From NCBI RefSeq assembly GCF_900107115.1, contig NZ_FNOS01000001.1, forward strand, positions 372,001-436,000: 64,000 nt of DNA, read 5' to 3'. The position numbers were made by a program, and so were the translations under genes. The DNA comes from Salimicrobium album (GTDB taxonomy: Bacteria > Bacillota > Bacilli > Bacillales > Halobacillaceae). Position 1 is the stretch's first letter. The number at the start of each line of letters is the position of its first letter. This document shows positions 7,947-17,344 of the stretch, piece by piece. Below the pieces are notes generated by a model. The model had not been told where the DNA came from, made no database searches, and saw only the letters and a list, made by a program, of their open reading frames with translations.

Positions 7947-10787
7947 CTATTCTTCACCTGAACTGTCCGAGCTATTCTCTCCTTCGGAAGATCCGTCATT
8001 CTCCCCGCCATTCTGATTCTCGGGGTTCTGCTGCCCGGTTCCGCCGGAGTTTTGGGAACTTTGAAGCTTGGACTGGATTTCTTCCATGATACGTCCTGCT
8101 TCTTCATAATTCCCGTCAGACATCTGCTGCTGATACTGACCGAAAAGGTCCGAGATTTCCTGCAGCGTTTCATTCGTCTCCAACCCGGAGGACTGACCTT
8201 CTCCCTGACCGTCTTCTCCGCCCTCTTCCGGTGCTTCGACTTCCGGATCGATGCGGGAAAGGAGAACTTCCAGAGCCTTATCGAAGGTAGGTTCCATAAC
8301 AATCTGATCCTGGTAGGCGACAATAACCTGTTTCACTTCAGGCAGGGACGTCTCGTTGGAGGACTCGATATATACAGGTTCTGCATAAAGGACCGTATCT
8401 TCAATCGGCAGTACAAGCAGGTTACCCCTGATTACCTCCGAGCCGCCCTGGGACCACAGATTCAACTGCTGGGAAATGTTACTGTCCTGATTGATCCGGT
8501 TTTCGATCTGTTGCGGACCGTATACATTTTCCTGCTTCGGAAACTCATACACGACTTTCTCCCCGTAGTGCTCGCCATCATTCCTGACACCCATCCAGGC
8601 GATCATATTCTGCCGGTTTCTCGGTGTAAACGGAGTCATCAGAACGAATTCTTCTTCCTCGGCTTCAGGCAGACGCATCGTAACGTAATAAGGTTCCATC
8701 GTTATATCTTCGTTGAAGTATTTCTCCGTAGGTATTTCCCAGTAGTCCTCACGATTATAAAATACTTCCAAATTCGTCATATGGTAGGTCTGATACATTT
8801 GTGCCTGGGTCTTGAAGAGATCGATCGGGTAGCGGAAGTGGCTTTTCACATCTTCCGGTATCTCCTCAGTAAACAGATCAGGGAAAATCTGTTGATACGT
8901 CTGGAGGAGAGGCTCCTCGGGATTCACTGCATAATAGTCCACTTCTCCCGTGTAAGCATCCACCGTCACTTTAACGGAATTCCTGATGTAACTGTTATCT
9001 CCGGAGTACGGTTCCGAATAAGGATAATTCTCTTCTGTGACGTAGGCATCAATCATCCAGTCCATCGTGCCATCTTCGCGTATGAAAATATAAGGGTCTT
9101 CGTCATAGGTGAGGAACGGAGCAATACGTTCCACCCTGTCCATAATGTTCCGTGTCTGGAGAATTTTGGAGTCTCCTGTCACCTGATCGGAGACGAACAT
9201 CCGGAATGATCCTTCATTAATCGCAAACAGGGCCCGGTTGATGCCGGAGAGCGGTACTCCGCTGTCTGCTTCAAATGTACTGGACATGTTCTCATCCCCA
9301 GCAGGGTAGTCGAACTCCTCGACGCCACTGTTGACGATGACAGAATCATAGTCTTCCTCTCCGAAATACACCTGTGGACGTTTTACTTCCGGTTTACCTT
9401 CAGGCGGGAGGTTTTCCACCATATACTCGGGCTGACCCTGAGGCGTGATTTCATTGACGTTACTCATGGAAATGCCGTAGCCGTGGGTGTAACGTAAGTT
9501 CTGGTTGACCCACGTCTTCGCTTGCGAAGGCAGATCCTCCGTATTCAGTTCCCGCGCTCCGAGGAATACCTGTTCATACTCCCCGTCCACGTTGTACCTG
9601 TCGATATCAATATCATTGAACTCGTAATAAGTACGGAATGTCTGCAGCTGATTATATACGCTCAAAATCGGCCGTGCATCATTGATACGTACGTTATTGA
9701 TTGTGTCCTGATTCCTCTCCACCATGGACTGATTCAGGGAATCAGCTCCAGGGTGCTGCTCTTCGCTCATGTTTTCAAGATCATAAGCCGTTCTCGTCAT
9801 CGAGAGATTTTCTTCCAGATAAGGGCTTTCTTTTGAAAATTCGTTTGGTGAAACGACAAAGTTCTGTACGATCATGGAAGTTCCCTGAGCGAGAACACCT
9901 ACGGCTATATAAAGGATGATCGGTGCTATCATCGACTTCCATCTTCCCCGGAACAGAGCTATGATGACCCATATAGTTCCGAGGAGCGCGACTCCCGCCA
10001 TCACGTAGGAGGCAGGATTGTTGACGACATCATCTGTGTAGCTCAGTCCGTGTACCACACTCTCCTGCACTACGTTCACCTGGTTGGTGAGAAGGGAACG
10101 GAAAGGTTCGAGTACGTGCTGGACGGCAAGAAGAATTCCGATGAGCGCCAGCGTTATACCCATGTGCATCTGCGCTTTCCTGTTCATCCTGTACATATTG
10201 TAGACAGAATAGAATCCAATCTCCACAAGGAAGAAAAAGATTGCAAGTCCCAGAACGATAGAAAGAACAAATTCGATGAATGGTAATACGAACATATAGA
10301 AGGATACATCCCGGTCAAAATGGGGGTCTTTCACTCCGAATGATTCGTAGTTGAGAAACTTCAGCCACGGTTCCCAGCCTACGCCCTGTACAAGCACACT
10401 TCCGAGCAGACCGACGATAATCGCAATTACAAGCGTCAAAAGGCGACTCTGCTTCTTGTTATTGATGAAAGGCGGAAGCTGTCCCGCGGTGAAATGTCCG
10501 ACATAGACGTTACGTATCCAGCTCAACGTCATGTAAGTAAATATAGCAAATAAAATGAAACCGACGACTCCAAGCATCAGCTTGCTCGTCAGAATTGTCA
10601 TGTAGGAATCCTGGTACCCCACGCTCCCCATCCATATGTAATCGGTGATCCAGTTAAAAGATATAAGTACAATGAACGCAAGGATGAACAGGACCGTGAA
10701 GATTTTCCCGAGCCATCCACCGGCTTTGTTCAGTTTCTGTTTTTGCGCAGCCGTCAGATTCTTTGTCTTTTTCGGTTTAATATCCAA
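7947..10787 (-). CDS. UPF0182 family membrane protein
   Basis: A 946-residue protein of the UPF0182 (COG1615) family, whose function is unknown. The first ~320 residues hold about seven membrane segments; the rest is a large extracytoplasmic region with conserved family blocks (for example RYTHGYGISMSNVNEITPQGQPEY). The C-terminal ~90 residues are very acidic and low in complexity (Glu, Ser, Asn, Gly), as often seen in halotolerant Bacillaceae. It starts at TTG 10787 with AAAGGAGGAG upstream. A weak hairpin (7909-7916 with 7931-7938) follows the stop, without a clear T-run. It is monocistronic. Confidence 0.9.
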   Translation of the reverse strand: MDIKPKKTKNLTAAQKQKLNKAGGWLGKIFTVLFILAFIVLISFNWITDYIWMGSVGYQDSYMTILTSKLMLGVVGFILFAIFTYMTLSWIRNVYVGHFTAGQLPPFINNKKQSRLLTLVIAIIVGLLGSVLVQGVGWEPWLKFLNYESFGVKDPHFDRDVSFYMFVLPFIEFVLSIVLGLAIFFFLVEIGFYSVYNMYRMNRKAQMHMGITLALIGILLAVQHVLEPFRSLLTNQVNVVQESVVHGLSYTDDVVNNPASYVMAGVALLGTIWVIIALFRGRWKSMIAPIILYIAVGVLAQGTSMIVQNFVVSPNEFSKESPYLEENLSMTRTAYDLENMSEEQHPGADSLNQSMVERNQDTINNVRINDARPILSVYNQLQTFRTYYEFNDIDIDRYNVDGEYEQVFLGARELNTEDLPSQAKTWVNQNLRYTHGYGISMSNVNEITPQGQPEYMVENLPPEGKPEVKRPQVYFGEEDYDSVIVNSGVEEFDYPAGDENMSSTFEADSGVPLSGINRALFAINEGSFRMFVSDQVTGDSKILQTRNIMDRVERIAPFLTYDEDPYIFIREDGTMDWMIDAYVTEENYPYSEPYSGDNSYIRNSVKVTVDAYTGEVDYYAVNPEEPLLQTYQQIFPDLFTEEIPEDVKSHFRYPIDLFKTQAQMYQTYHMTNLEVFYNREDYWEIPTEKYFNEDITMEPYYVTMRLPEAEEEEFVLMTPFTPRNRQNMIAWMGVRNDGEHYGEKVVYEFPKQENVYGPQQIENRINQDSNISQQLNLWSQGGSEVIRGNLLVLPIEDTVLYAEPVYIESSNETSLPEVKQVIVAYQDQIVMEPTFDKALEVLLSRIDPEVEAPEEGGEDGQGEGQSSGLETNETLQEISDLFGQYQQQMSDGNYEEAGRIMEEIQSKLQSSQNSGGTGQQNPENQNGGENDGSSEGENSSDSSGEE

Positions 10788-10842
10788 TAATAACTCCTCC
10801 TTTCTTCTACTATATATCTACGCCCTTTACGTATAAAAAGTT

Positions 10843-11913
10843 TCACGAAAAAGGGCACTTCTGATAAAAATAGTTCGGTGAATCCATTCTGTCTTCAAAA
10901 CTCTGATGAAAAATGGGCGTTGTCGCAGGCGACACCGGGGGGTTCAGCCATGTCCAGTCCCCTGTAACCTGCCGGTTCTGTTTATGCTCATTCCTCTGGA
11001 AGACCTGAAACTGCCAGGCCGCCGTATGATGGTCAACGAGAGAGACCCCGTCCTGCTGGAAAGAGTATAGTACAGCCTGATTCAACTCCAGAAGCGCCCG
11101 ATCCTTCCACAAAGAAGAATTCCGATTTGTATCAAGGCCCATCTTTTCAGCTACTACAGGAAGAAGATTGTAACGGAAATCATCCGCAAAGTTTCTTGCT
11201 CCTATCTCCGTTTCCATATACCAGCCGTTAAACGGGGCACATGTGTAATCGACCCCTCCTATCTCAAGCCGCATATCAGAAATTATCGGCACGGCATACC
11301 AACGCAGGTTCAGTTCCCGAAACCACTCATATTCCGGATGCCTGAGCGGTATCTCTAAAATAATGTCTTCAGGTACATCATACCACACGGGCTCGCGGTC
11401 ATCGATGTGGAAGATATGGGGCAAAATATCGAAAGGAGTCCCTGCCCCTTCCCAGCCCATATCCAGTGCCTTCTTCGTAAGTGCCACCGAATCCGGATCT
11501 CCGATGATGCCCTCGTCCGTTTCGTATCCGGCATAGCGAAGCAGCTGGTGGTTCCAGATTTTCACTTCCCCATCGTCGGTTTTCGGCTTGAAAATACTGA
11601 TGGTGGACTGGATCCTCCCTCCGTTGGTTGCTTCGTGAATATGTTCCTGAAGCGCACCCGCCACTTCTTCTTCGGTTCCAAGGTGCCTTTGATCCTTTAC
11701 TTCAAGACGATTCCAGAATAATCTGCCGATACATCGATTGCTGTTGCGCCATGCCATTTTCGCTCCATATTCCAGTTCTTCGTATGTATGGGTATAAGAC
11801 CCGGTTTCCGCGATTTCTTGGGTTACTGCTTCGGTCCTTGCCCGTAACTCCGCTTCCGTTTTCCCTAATTCTTTATAGCATTGCTCCAAAAATTGTTCAG
11901 CCTGTTTTATCAT
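10843..11913 (-). CDS. nos: Nitric oxide synthase oxygenase
   Basis: A 356-residue bacterial NOS oxygenase domain. The heme-thiolate ligand is Cys61 in WRNSNRCIGR, and the substrate/pterin region is visible in WYAVPIISDMRLEIGGVDYTCAPFNGWYMETEIGARNF. It oxidises L-arginine to citrulline and NO. No reductase domain or dedicated reductase gene is nearby, as is normal for Bacillus-type NOS, which borrows cellular flavodoxin-type reductases. In related bacteria the NO made protects against oxidative stress and antibiotics (family knowledge). The gene stands alone. Confidence 0.96.
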   Translation of the reverse strand: MIKQAEQFLEQCYKELGKTEAELRARTEAVTQEIAETGSYTHTYEELEYGAKMAWRNSNRCIGRLFWNRLEVKDQRHLGTEEEVAGALQEHIHEATNGGRIQSTISIFKPKTDDGEVKIWNHQLLRYAGYETDEGIIGDPDSVALTKKALDMGWEGAGTPFDILPHIFHIDDREPVWYDVPEDIILEIPLRHPEYEWFRELNLRWYAVPIISDMRLEIGGVDYTCAPFNGWYMETEIGARNFADDFRYNLLPVVAEKMGLDTNRNSSLWKDRALLELNQAVLYSFQQDGVSLVDHHTAAWQFQVFQRNEHKQNRQVTGDWTWLNPPVSPATTPIFHQSFEDRMDSPNYFYQKCPFS

Positions 11914-12000
11914 GACGACCGCCCTCTCTTTCCTGTTAATTTTATCACAAGAGAGATGCCGAAGGCGGTGACGAAGCTGTGAAGCCTGTATAGTTATATA

Positions 12001-12035
12001 AAAAAACCGGACCCCGGAAGGTTTCCGGAATCCAG
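12001..12035 (-). terminator. Intrinsic terminator after aldo/keto reductase gene
   Basis: A G/C-rich interrupted stem around TTCCGGAAACC..TTCCGG is followed on the minus strand by a run of seven T. It lies just behind the reductase stop codon. Confidence 0.75.
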
Positions 12036-12063
12036 GTCTCGCCTTATTAATTGAGTTTTTGTT

Positions 12064-12993
12064 TTAAGAGAAAAGCTGACTGATGCGTGTGATTGTTGCC
12101 TGATCCAGTGTCACATCTGCTGCTTTGTTGTTATGAAACACCTGGTCTTTTCTCTTCGCACCCGGAATTACAGCATCGATTGCTTCCTGATGAATGTAAT
12201 AAGCGAGCACGAGCTGAGCCGTATCAAGACCGTATGAATCCGCAATCGGTTTCAGTTCGTTTACTTTACGGACGTTCTCTTTAAACTTCTCCCCCTGGAA
12301 CTCGGGTTTCTGATGGCGGAGATCCCCTTCAGGAAAAGTCGTGTCCTCCTCATACTTACCGGCCAGTAGTCCGGAGGCAAATGGGAAGAACGGTACGAAA
12401 CCGATCCCCTGTTTTTTCACATAAGGGAAATACGTCTCCTCTGCTTCCCGCTCAAAAAGATTATAGTGTTCTTGTATAACATCGACATATCCGTCCTGAT
12501 TCGCTTCTTTCAACTGATCCATCGAAAAGTTGGAAACACCCACACCCCGTATCTTACCTGCCTCTTTCAATTCCTGAAGCGCACCGACTGCTTCATACTT
12601 CGGTGTATCTTCATCCGGAAAATGAATATAGTAAAGGTCGATGTAATCGAGACCGAGACGCTTAAGGCTGTTATCAACCGCCTGTTTCAAAAACTCCGGA
12701 CGGTTACTTTTACCGCCGTCATCTGTATGAGCACCTTTCGTAGCCAGAACGACTTCCTGTCGCTTTCCGGATTCCGCAATCGCCTGACCTACGAGTTCTT
12801 CGGAACGTCCGTTACCGTAGGCATAGGCCGTATCAAGAAAATCCACACCTCTATCGATAGCCGCTTTCACCATATCTACGCCCTGCTGTTCATCAAGATT
12901 CGGATATATGTTGTGCCCTCCGACTGCATTTGTACCAAGTCCGATTGGATTAATGGATAAATCCGTTTTGCCGAGATTTACTTTTTTGACCAT
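12064..12993 (-). CDS. Aldo/keto reductase (IolS/YccK-like, AKR11)
   Basis: A 309-residue (alpha/beta)8 NAD(P)H oxidoreductase. The tetrad is visible as Asp and Tyr in [18 protein letters not shown], Lys in ATKGAHTD and His in LYYIHFPD, and the C-terminal nucleotide-binding segment reads [16 protein letters not shown]. It resembles general aldehyde reductases of the AKR11 group; the substrate is unknown. The ATG has a GGAGGGATAATT leader. It is the first of three aldo/keto reductases in the window and is monocistronic. Confidence 0.88.
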   Translation of the reverse strand: MVKKVNLGKTDLSINPIGLGTNAVGGHNIYPNLDEQQGVDMVKAAIDRGVDFLDTAYAYGNGRSEELVGQAIAESGKRQEVVLATKGAHTDDGGKSNRPEFLKQAVDNSLKRLGLDYIDLYYIHFPDEDTPKYEAVGALQELKEAGKIRGVGVSNFSMDQLKEANQDGYVDVIQEHYNLFEREAEETYFPYVKKQGIGFVPFFPFASGLLAGKYEEDTTFPEGDLRHQKPEFQGEKFKENVRKVNELKPIADSYGLDTAQLVLAYYIHQEAIDAVIPGAKRKDQVFHNNKAADVTLDQATITRISQLFS

Positions 12994-13042
12994 AATTATC
13001 CCTCCTGCACCACTGTTTCCACATTTCTTTTAAAATTAATCC

Positions 13043-13717
13043 TCAGATAGCCAGAAGCCATACGAAAAAGGGTCCGAAAAAAGAACCGATGATAGCAGCC
13101 AGACTCATTGCCACGGAGCTCATCGATACGGTTTCTTCGCCGTATTCCACGGCTTTTGAAGTGCCGAGGCCGTGCGCAGCTGTGCCGAGGGCTATCCCCT
13201 TCCCTCTGTCACCGAACGAAATATATCTGAAAAATAAGGGAGAAGTCAATATAGCGGTGAATCCTGCAATCATCGTGAATGCTACTGCCATCGAAGGAAT
13301 GCCGCCGATTTCGGAAGCTACCGGGACCGCAATCGGTGTAGTCAGAGACTTCGGTAAAATGGTCAAGAGCAGTTCGCGCTCCAGACCGAGAACTTTCGCC
13401 ATCGCATATCCTGAACCAAAAGCTGTAACGACGCCGATGATTACACTAACGACAATCGGCAAGAAGTGTTTCTTCAGGACAGCCCGTTGCCGGTACATCG
13501 GATAAGCCAGAGCCACTACAGCCGGCCCCAGCAGGCGGTCAATCCAGACCGCTCCTTCCATATACGTCTTATACGAAACACCGGATATAAGAAGCACAGC
13601 AACAACCACCGCTACTGTAGTAAGCACGGGAGTAAGCAGGGGCGTACGGTATTCAGAATAAATTTTGCCCATCAATAAAAAGGTAAGAATCGTAAGCAGA
13701 AGCATTATAAAAGCCAT
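13043..13717 (-). CDS. lrgB: LrgB/CidB family membrane protein
   Basis: A 224-residue polytopic membrane protein of the LrgB family, recognised from LPKSLTTPIAVPVASEIGG and the C-terminal GTAAHGLGTSKAVEYGE. It works with LrgA/CidA as a holin/antiholin-like or pyruvate-transporting pair, depending on species. Its ATG overlaps the last base of the lrgA stop codon. The name is used for the family; lrg versus cid cannot be decided from sequence alone. Confidence 0.9.
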   Translation of the reverse strand: MAFIMLLLTILTFLLMGKIYSEYRTPLLTPVLTTVAVVVAVLLISGVSYKTYMEGAVWIDRLLGPAVVALAYPMYRQRAVLKKHFLPIVVSVIIGVVTAFGSGYAMAKVLGLERELLLTILPKSLTTPIAVPVASEIGGIPSMAVAFTMIAGFTAILTSPLFFRYISFGDRGKGIALGTAAHGLGTSKAVEYGEETVSMSSVAMSLAAIIGSFFGPFFVWLLAI

Positions 13718-14079
13718 TACGCCCCTCCTTTTTTTGACAGTTTTTCACTCGTAAATCCGGCGACGAACATCGTCAGCCACGTCCCCGTAATTGTCATTAT
13801 AATCATAACGATACCCGTACCGCTCAGCAACACGGGGTACTCGATGATCCCAACCGTAACCGGCACAAAGAATAATGGCAGATACGCCAGCATAAAACCT
13901 GCACCGTGATCGACCCACCCGGCCGGGAGCACACCGGTCAGGAGCAGAGTCAGAAGAAGCAAAAGACCGAGGATGCTTCCTGGCACCGGGAGCCCGCTCC
14001 ACTCCTGGAGTTTACTTCCTATGTAGTATAAAACGAATAGTCCTGCCACCTGCAGAACAATCTTTCCTCCGAGTCGCAT
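13717..14079 (-). CDS. lrgA: LrgA/CidA family holin-like protein
   Basis: A 120-residue protein with four hydrophobic segments and the family block GLPVPGSILGLLLLLTLLLTG and a PLFFVPVTVGII stretch. It is the small partner of LrgB (CidA/LrgA family: holin-like control of murein hydrolase activity and, in B. subtilis PftAB, pyruvate transport). ATG 14079 is chosen because AAAGGGGAG overlaps the upstream GTG at 14085. The pair forms a two-gene operon. The CidR-like LysR gene is 13 kb away rather than adjacent. Confidence 0.88.
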   Translation of the reverse strand: MRLGGKIVLQVAGLFVLYYIGSKLQEWSGLPVPGSILGLLLLLTLLLTGVLPAGWVDHGAGFMLAYLPLFFVPVTVGIIEYPVLLSGTGIVMIIMTITGTWLTMFVAGFTSEKLSKKGGA

Positions 14080-14231
14080 ACACACTCCCCTTTCTTCGTT
14101 CCGGTACGATCGTTTCTCCCTATATTATCATATTATTGGTGGTTTTTTCCCGTACTTCCATCGTTATGAAGACTCTCATGAAAAACAGGACGAATGAGCA
14201 GTTCCATTATTCATGTTACTCTTTAAGTTGG

Positions 14232-14243
14232 AAGTATGTACTT
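14232..14243. promoter_or_regulatory. Operator-like palindrome AAGTATGTACTT before SDR gene
   Basis: An 11-of-12 match to the perfect palindrome at 6126-6137 in the hxlR region. It is also framed by TTTAAGT and ACTTAAA arms. It ends just before the SDR ribosome binding site, a position suited to repression. Confidence 0.4.
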
Positions 14244-14263
14244 AAATGAAGGAGGAATTACGT

Positions 14264-14986
14264 ATGGGACAAGACATTAAGGGTAAAGTTGCATACATTA
14301 CCGGGGCCGGCAGCGGCATCGGTAAGGCGACAGCTATCGAATTCGCGCAGGAAGGCGTTCATGTCGGGCTCATTGCCCGTACCGAAACGAAACTTCAGCA
14401 GGTGAAAGAAGAGGCAGAGAAATACGGAGTAAAAGCGGAGTACGCTGCCGTGGACATCTCTGATCTTGAAGAGACGGAGAAAGCGGTTTCCGGTCTGAAA
14501 GAAAAGCTCGGGAAAGCCGATATTCTTATCAATAACGCAGGGGTCGGCCTGCACGGTAACTTCCTGGACACGGACCCTGACGACTGGAAGAGGACAGTGG
14601 AAATCAACCTGTTCGGTATGTATCACATGACCCGTGCTGTACTTCCGGACATGATCGAGAAAAACGGGGGAGATATGATCAACATCTCCTCGAGTAACGG
14701 TCTGAAAGGTACTGCGGGTTCCACTTCGTACAGTGCTTCCAAATTTGCCGTTCAGGGAATGACCGAAGCACTGATGCAGGAAGTGCGTCCGCATAATATC
14801 CGCGTCTTTACCATGAACCCGAGTCTGGTAGCAACTGAACTCGCATTCGGTGATAACCCTGATAAAAATGATGAACAGAAATTCATGCAGCCGGAGGATC
14901 TGGCTGAATACATGGTGGCGCAGCTGAAGCTTCACCCGCGCATCTTCATTAAACAGTCTCTCCAGTGGGCAACCAACCCTTTCTGA
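14264..14986 (+). CDS. Short-chain dehydrogenase/reductase (3-ketoacyl-ACP reductase-like)
   Basis: A 240-residue classical SDR. The Rossmann motif TGAGSGIG is at residues 13-20, NNAG follows, and the catalytic set is Ser in INISSSNG with the Tyr-x3-Lys of YSASKFAVQG. It binds NADP(H) and reduces or oxidises a carbonyl/alcohol; the family is usually annotated as 3-ketoacyl-ACP reductase, but an isolated gene such as this may act on other substrates. ATG 14264 has AAGGAGGA upstream; the longer frame from 14246 starts at the Shine-Dalgarno itself. Confidence 0.85.
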   Translation: MGQDIKGKVAYITGAGSGIGKATAIEFAQEGVHVGLIARTETKLQQVKEEAEKYGVKAEYAAVDISDLEETEKAVSGLKEKLGKADILINNAGVGLHGNFLDTDPDDWKRTVEINLFGMYHMTRAVLPDMIEKNGGDMINISSSNGLKGTAGSTSYSASKFAVQGMTEALMQEVRPHNIRVFTMNPSLVATELAFGDNPDKNDEQKFMQPEDLAEYMVAQLKLHPRIFIKQSLQWATNPF

Positions 14987-14999
14987 TATTTGTTACAAA

Positions 15000-15032
15000 A
15001 AAGCCTTTCCCTCCTGAACGGGGAAAGGCTTT
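15000..15032. terminator. Bidirectional terminator between SDR and antiporter genes
   Basis: A perfect 12-bp stem (15000-15011 with 15021-15032) is flanked by A- and T-rich tracts and lies between converging genes. Confidence 0.8.
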
Positions 15033-15060
15033 ATATATATGCCGGGAATTGAGAAGCGGG

Positions 15061-16578
15061 TCAGTCATCTTTATCCGTATCCCTGTCTACGCCCGTTTCC
15101 GGACGGGGCACGCGTTCTTCGAGCACCTTTTTCAGACGTTCTTTATAAGCGGCTTCCACGAGAATGTAGAGGAAATCCCCTTCCTTGATTTCTGTTTCCC
15201 CGTACGGCGTAATGACCCGGTTCTCCCGGATGATCGCGCTTATGTTGGCCCGGTTGGGAAAAGAGATTTCATACAGTTTCTTCCCGACGACAGCTGACTC
15301 CCTGTTCGTCTGGAACTGTATCATTTCCGCCTGGGTTTTCCCCATTGAAATCAATTCGATGGAATGGTGCGGTACATCCTTCTTCTTCCCCACGAGTTCG
15401 AGTTTGTTTGCAAAATTCGAAATCGTCGACCCCTGAACTAGTGCAGAGGAGAGGACAATAAAGAAGACGATGTTGAAGATATCGCGACTTGCCCCCAGTC
15501 CCTCAACGATCGGGAATGTGGCCAGTACGATCGGCACGGCTCCGCGAAGGCCGGCCCAGGAAATGAAAATTTTCTCTTTCACTGTATAATTCATTTTAAT
15601 GAGGGAAATAAATACGGCAACGGGCCGCGCAACGATAATGAGAATGAAGGCAAGGAGTAACCCGTTCCCCATAATCTCTGCGGTAAATAACTGTCCGGGA
15701 TATACGAGCAGTCCGAGAATAATAAACATCAGAATCTGCGCCATCCATGCAAACCCTTCATTGAATTGAAAAATCGAATACCGATAAGTCAGCTCACTGT
15801 TTCCGATGACGAGAGCTGCCACATATACTGCAAGAAATCCGCTGCCCCCTGCGAACGCAGTGATACTGTATGTAATCAGGGCAAATGCCACGGAAAGAAT
15901 CGGATAAAGAGCACTTGAGTCCAGCCTTATATTGTTGATCGACAGAGAACCGATTTTCCCGACCGCCAGGCCAAAGAGAAGACCGAGTCCCATCTGCACA
16001 AAAAAGGTCGGGATCATAGTCCATATACTGCCATCGTTAGCGGCGATAAGCTCAATAAGGGACAGGGTGAGAAACACCGCCATCGGATCGTTCGTCCCTG
16101 ATTCAGCTTCAAGCGTCGCTCCCATTTTGGCCTTGATATTCCTTTCTTTTAAAGCGGCGAAGACAGCAGCCGCATCGGTTGAACCGACAATCGCTCCGAG
16201 CAGCATACCTTCAAGAAGCGAAAAATTGAAAAGGAAATAAGCACTGAATCCGATGAGTAAAGAGGTGATCAGCACACCGATAGTTGCGAGGGACAGAGAA
16301 GGGAGCGCTACAGATTTAACGGTCGCCCATTTTGTGTGCAGTCCACCTTCAAACAAAATGATGACAAGAGCGAAGACACCGATAATCTGCGCAGTACCTG
16401 CATCATGGAAGTAAACCAGCCCCAGCCCGTCGCTGCCTATTACCATCCCGACCATTATAAACAGGATCAGGGAAGGGATACCCCAGCGACTGGAGAACTT
16501 GGCAACAATGATGCCGCTGAATAGTAGAAACGCCGCTAATAGTAAGAATCCGTTTGTGCCAAACGAGTTGAGGAACAT
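15061..16578 (-). CDS. nhaP2: K+/H+ antiporter, CPA1/NhaP2 type with TrkA-C domain
   Basis: A 505-residue cation/proton antiporter. The first ~390 residues form about twelve membrane helices with the conserved core GSTDAAAVFAAL and ESGTNDPMAVFLTL (the ND pair of CPA1 exchangers). Residues ~400-490 form a regulatory TrkA-C (RCK_C) domain ending in EGDFLYILVEAAYKERL. Such proteins export K+ (or other monovalent cations) against protons and are often gated by nucleotides. The role fits salt or alkaline adaptation. It is monocistronic. Confidence 0.9.
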   Translation of the reverse strand: MFLNSFGTNGFLLLAAFLLFSGIIVAKFSSRWGIPSLILFIMVGMVIGSDGLGLVYFHDAGTAQIIGVFALVIILFEGGLHTKWATVKSVALPSLSLATIGVLITSLLIGFSAYFLFNFSLLEGMLLGAIVGSTDAAAVFAALKERNIKAKMGATLEAESGTNDPMAVFLTLSLIELIAANDGSIWTMIPTFFVQMGLGLLFGLAVGKIGSLSINNIRLDSSALYPILSVAFALITYSITAFAGGSGFLAVYVAALVIGNSELTYRYSIFQFNEGFAWMAQILMFIILGLLVYPGQLFTAEIMGNGLLLAFILIIVARPVAVFISLIKMNYTVKEKIFISWAGLRGAVPIVLATFPIVEGLGASRDIFNIVFFIVLSSALVQGSTISNFANKLELVGKKKDVPHHSIELISMGKTQAEMIQFQTNRESAVVGKKLYEISFPNRANISAIIRENRVITPYGETEIKEGDFLYILVEAAYKERLKKVLEERVPRPETGVDRDTDKDD

Positions 16579-16628
16579 AAATAGATTGGAGTCTCCTTCT
16601 GAAAGTTATTATTAATCCTTTCTTTAAG

Positions 16629-16655
16629 ATTATAGGAATTTTATATTAAAATCAA
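16629..16655 (-). promoter_or_regulatory. Candidate SigA promoter of the antiporter gene
   Basis: On the minus strand TTGATT (16650-16655) precedes a perfect TATAAT (16629-16634) by 15 bases, in a very A/T-rich stretch about 50 bases upstream of the start. The spacer is shorter than ideal. Confidence 0.4.
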
Positions 16656-16722
16656 AATTTCATTAAAGACTTCCACATTTCAACTGCTGTCAGAGAGGTT
16701 CGGATATTATCCGGCTTTACTT

Positions 16723-17169
16723 TCAAGTGACCGGAAGCACCCTGAATTCGGAAGCAAGCCTGAAAACTTCTTCGGTTTCCCGGGATTCGGTCATCGTCAC
16801 TACCACCCGATATACCCCCGGTTCAAAATCGGATTCTATTTCATCCAGAACAACAGCAGATTCGAAACTCTCCCCCGGTTTAATTTCTTTGGCCCGTTCC
16901 CGAAATGGAACTTCTTCATCGAACGCCAGTTCTTTCCACGTTCCGTCAACTTCTTTTTCTATTTTGTACCCCATATCATAAAAAACGGGGGCCTCACTCG
17001 CATTGATGATGTAAAAGTGCACTCCGTTTTCCCCATTATCGACTTCCGATTCCGCTTTAAAGGTAACTTCGTTTTCCGTATGCGGGAGTTGGCCATACTC
17101 ACTCGTCGGATAACCTGATTGACAGCCTGCAAGCAAAACCATACATATCATAATCACCGCTCTGTTCAA
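16723..17169 (-). CDS. Lipoprotein with bacterial Ig-like domain
   Basis: A 148-residue exported lipoprotein. The N-terminus is a short signal peptide ending in the lipobox LLAGC, with Cys15 as the lipidation site. The rest reads as one beta-sandwich: NASEAPVFYDMGYKIEKEVDGTWKEL followed by IKPGESFESAVVLD and PGVYRVVV, which matches the small Ig-like domains found in secreted Bacillaceae proteins (Big_14 type). It is anchored outside the membrane; partner unknown. It appears monocistronic. Confidence 0.75.
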   Translation of the reverse strand: MNRAVIMICMVLLAGCQSGYPTSEYGQLPHTENEVTFKAESEVDNGENGVHFYIINASEAPVFYDMGYKIEKEVDGTWKELAFDEEVPFRERAKEIKPGESFESAVVLDEIESDFEPGVYRVVVTMTESRETEEVFRLASEFRVLPVT

Positions 17170-17344
17170 AGCCGCTCCCCCCTGAATCGGTAAAACTTCA
17201 CCGGTACCTGAGTTTCATTTCCAGCACATTACATCCCTGCCATAATTATAACAATTCTGATAATTAAAAGGATAGAGGAATATTTTCCAATTATCAACCA
17301 ATCTTATCATGAACCCGCTTCTCTCCATCTGCCGCGAGTTGTAT

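Noticed and set aside
8052-9209. 385-codon plus-strand frame antisense to UPF0182
   Set aside because: It lies fully inside a well-recognised gene on the other strand and translates to a His/Phe/Arg-rich sequence with no family features; shadow of codon bias.
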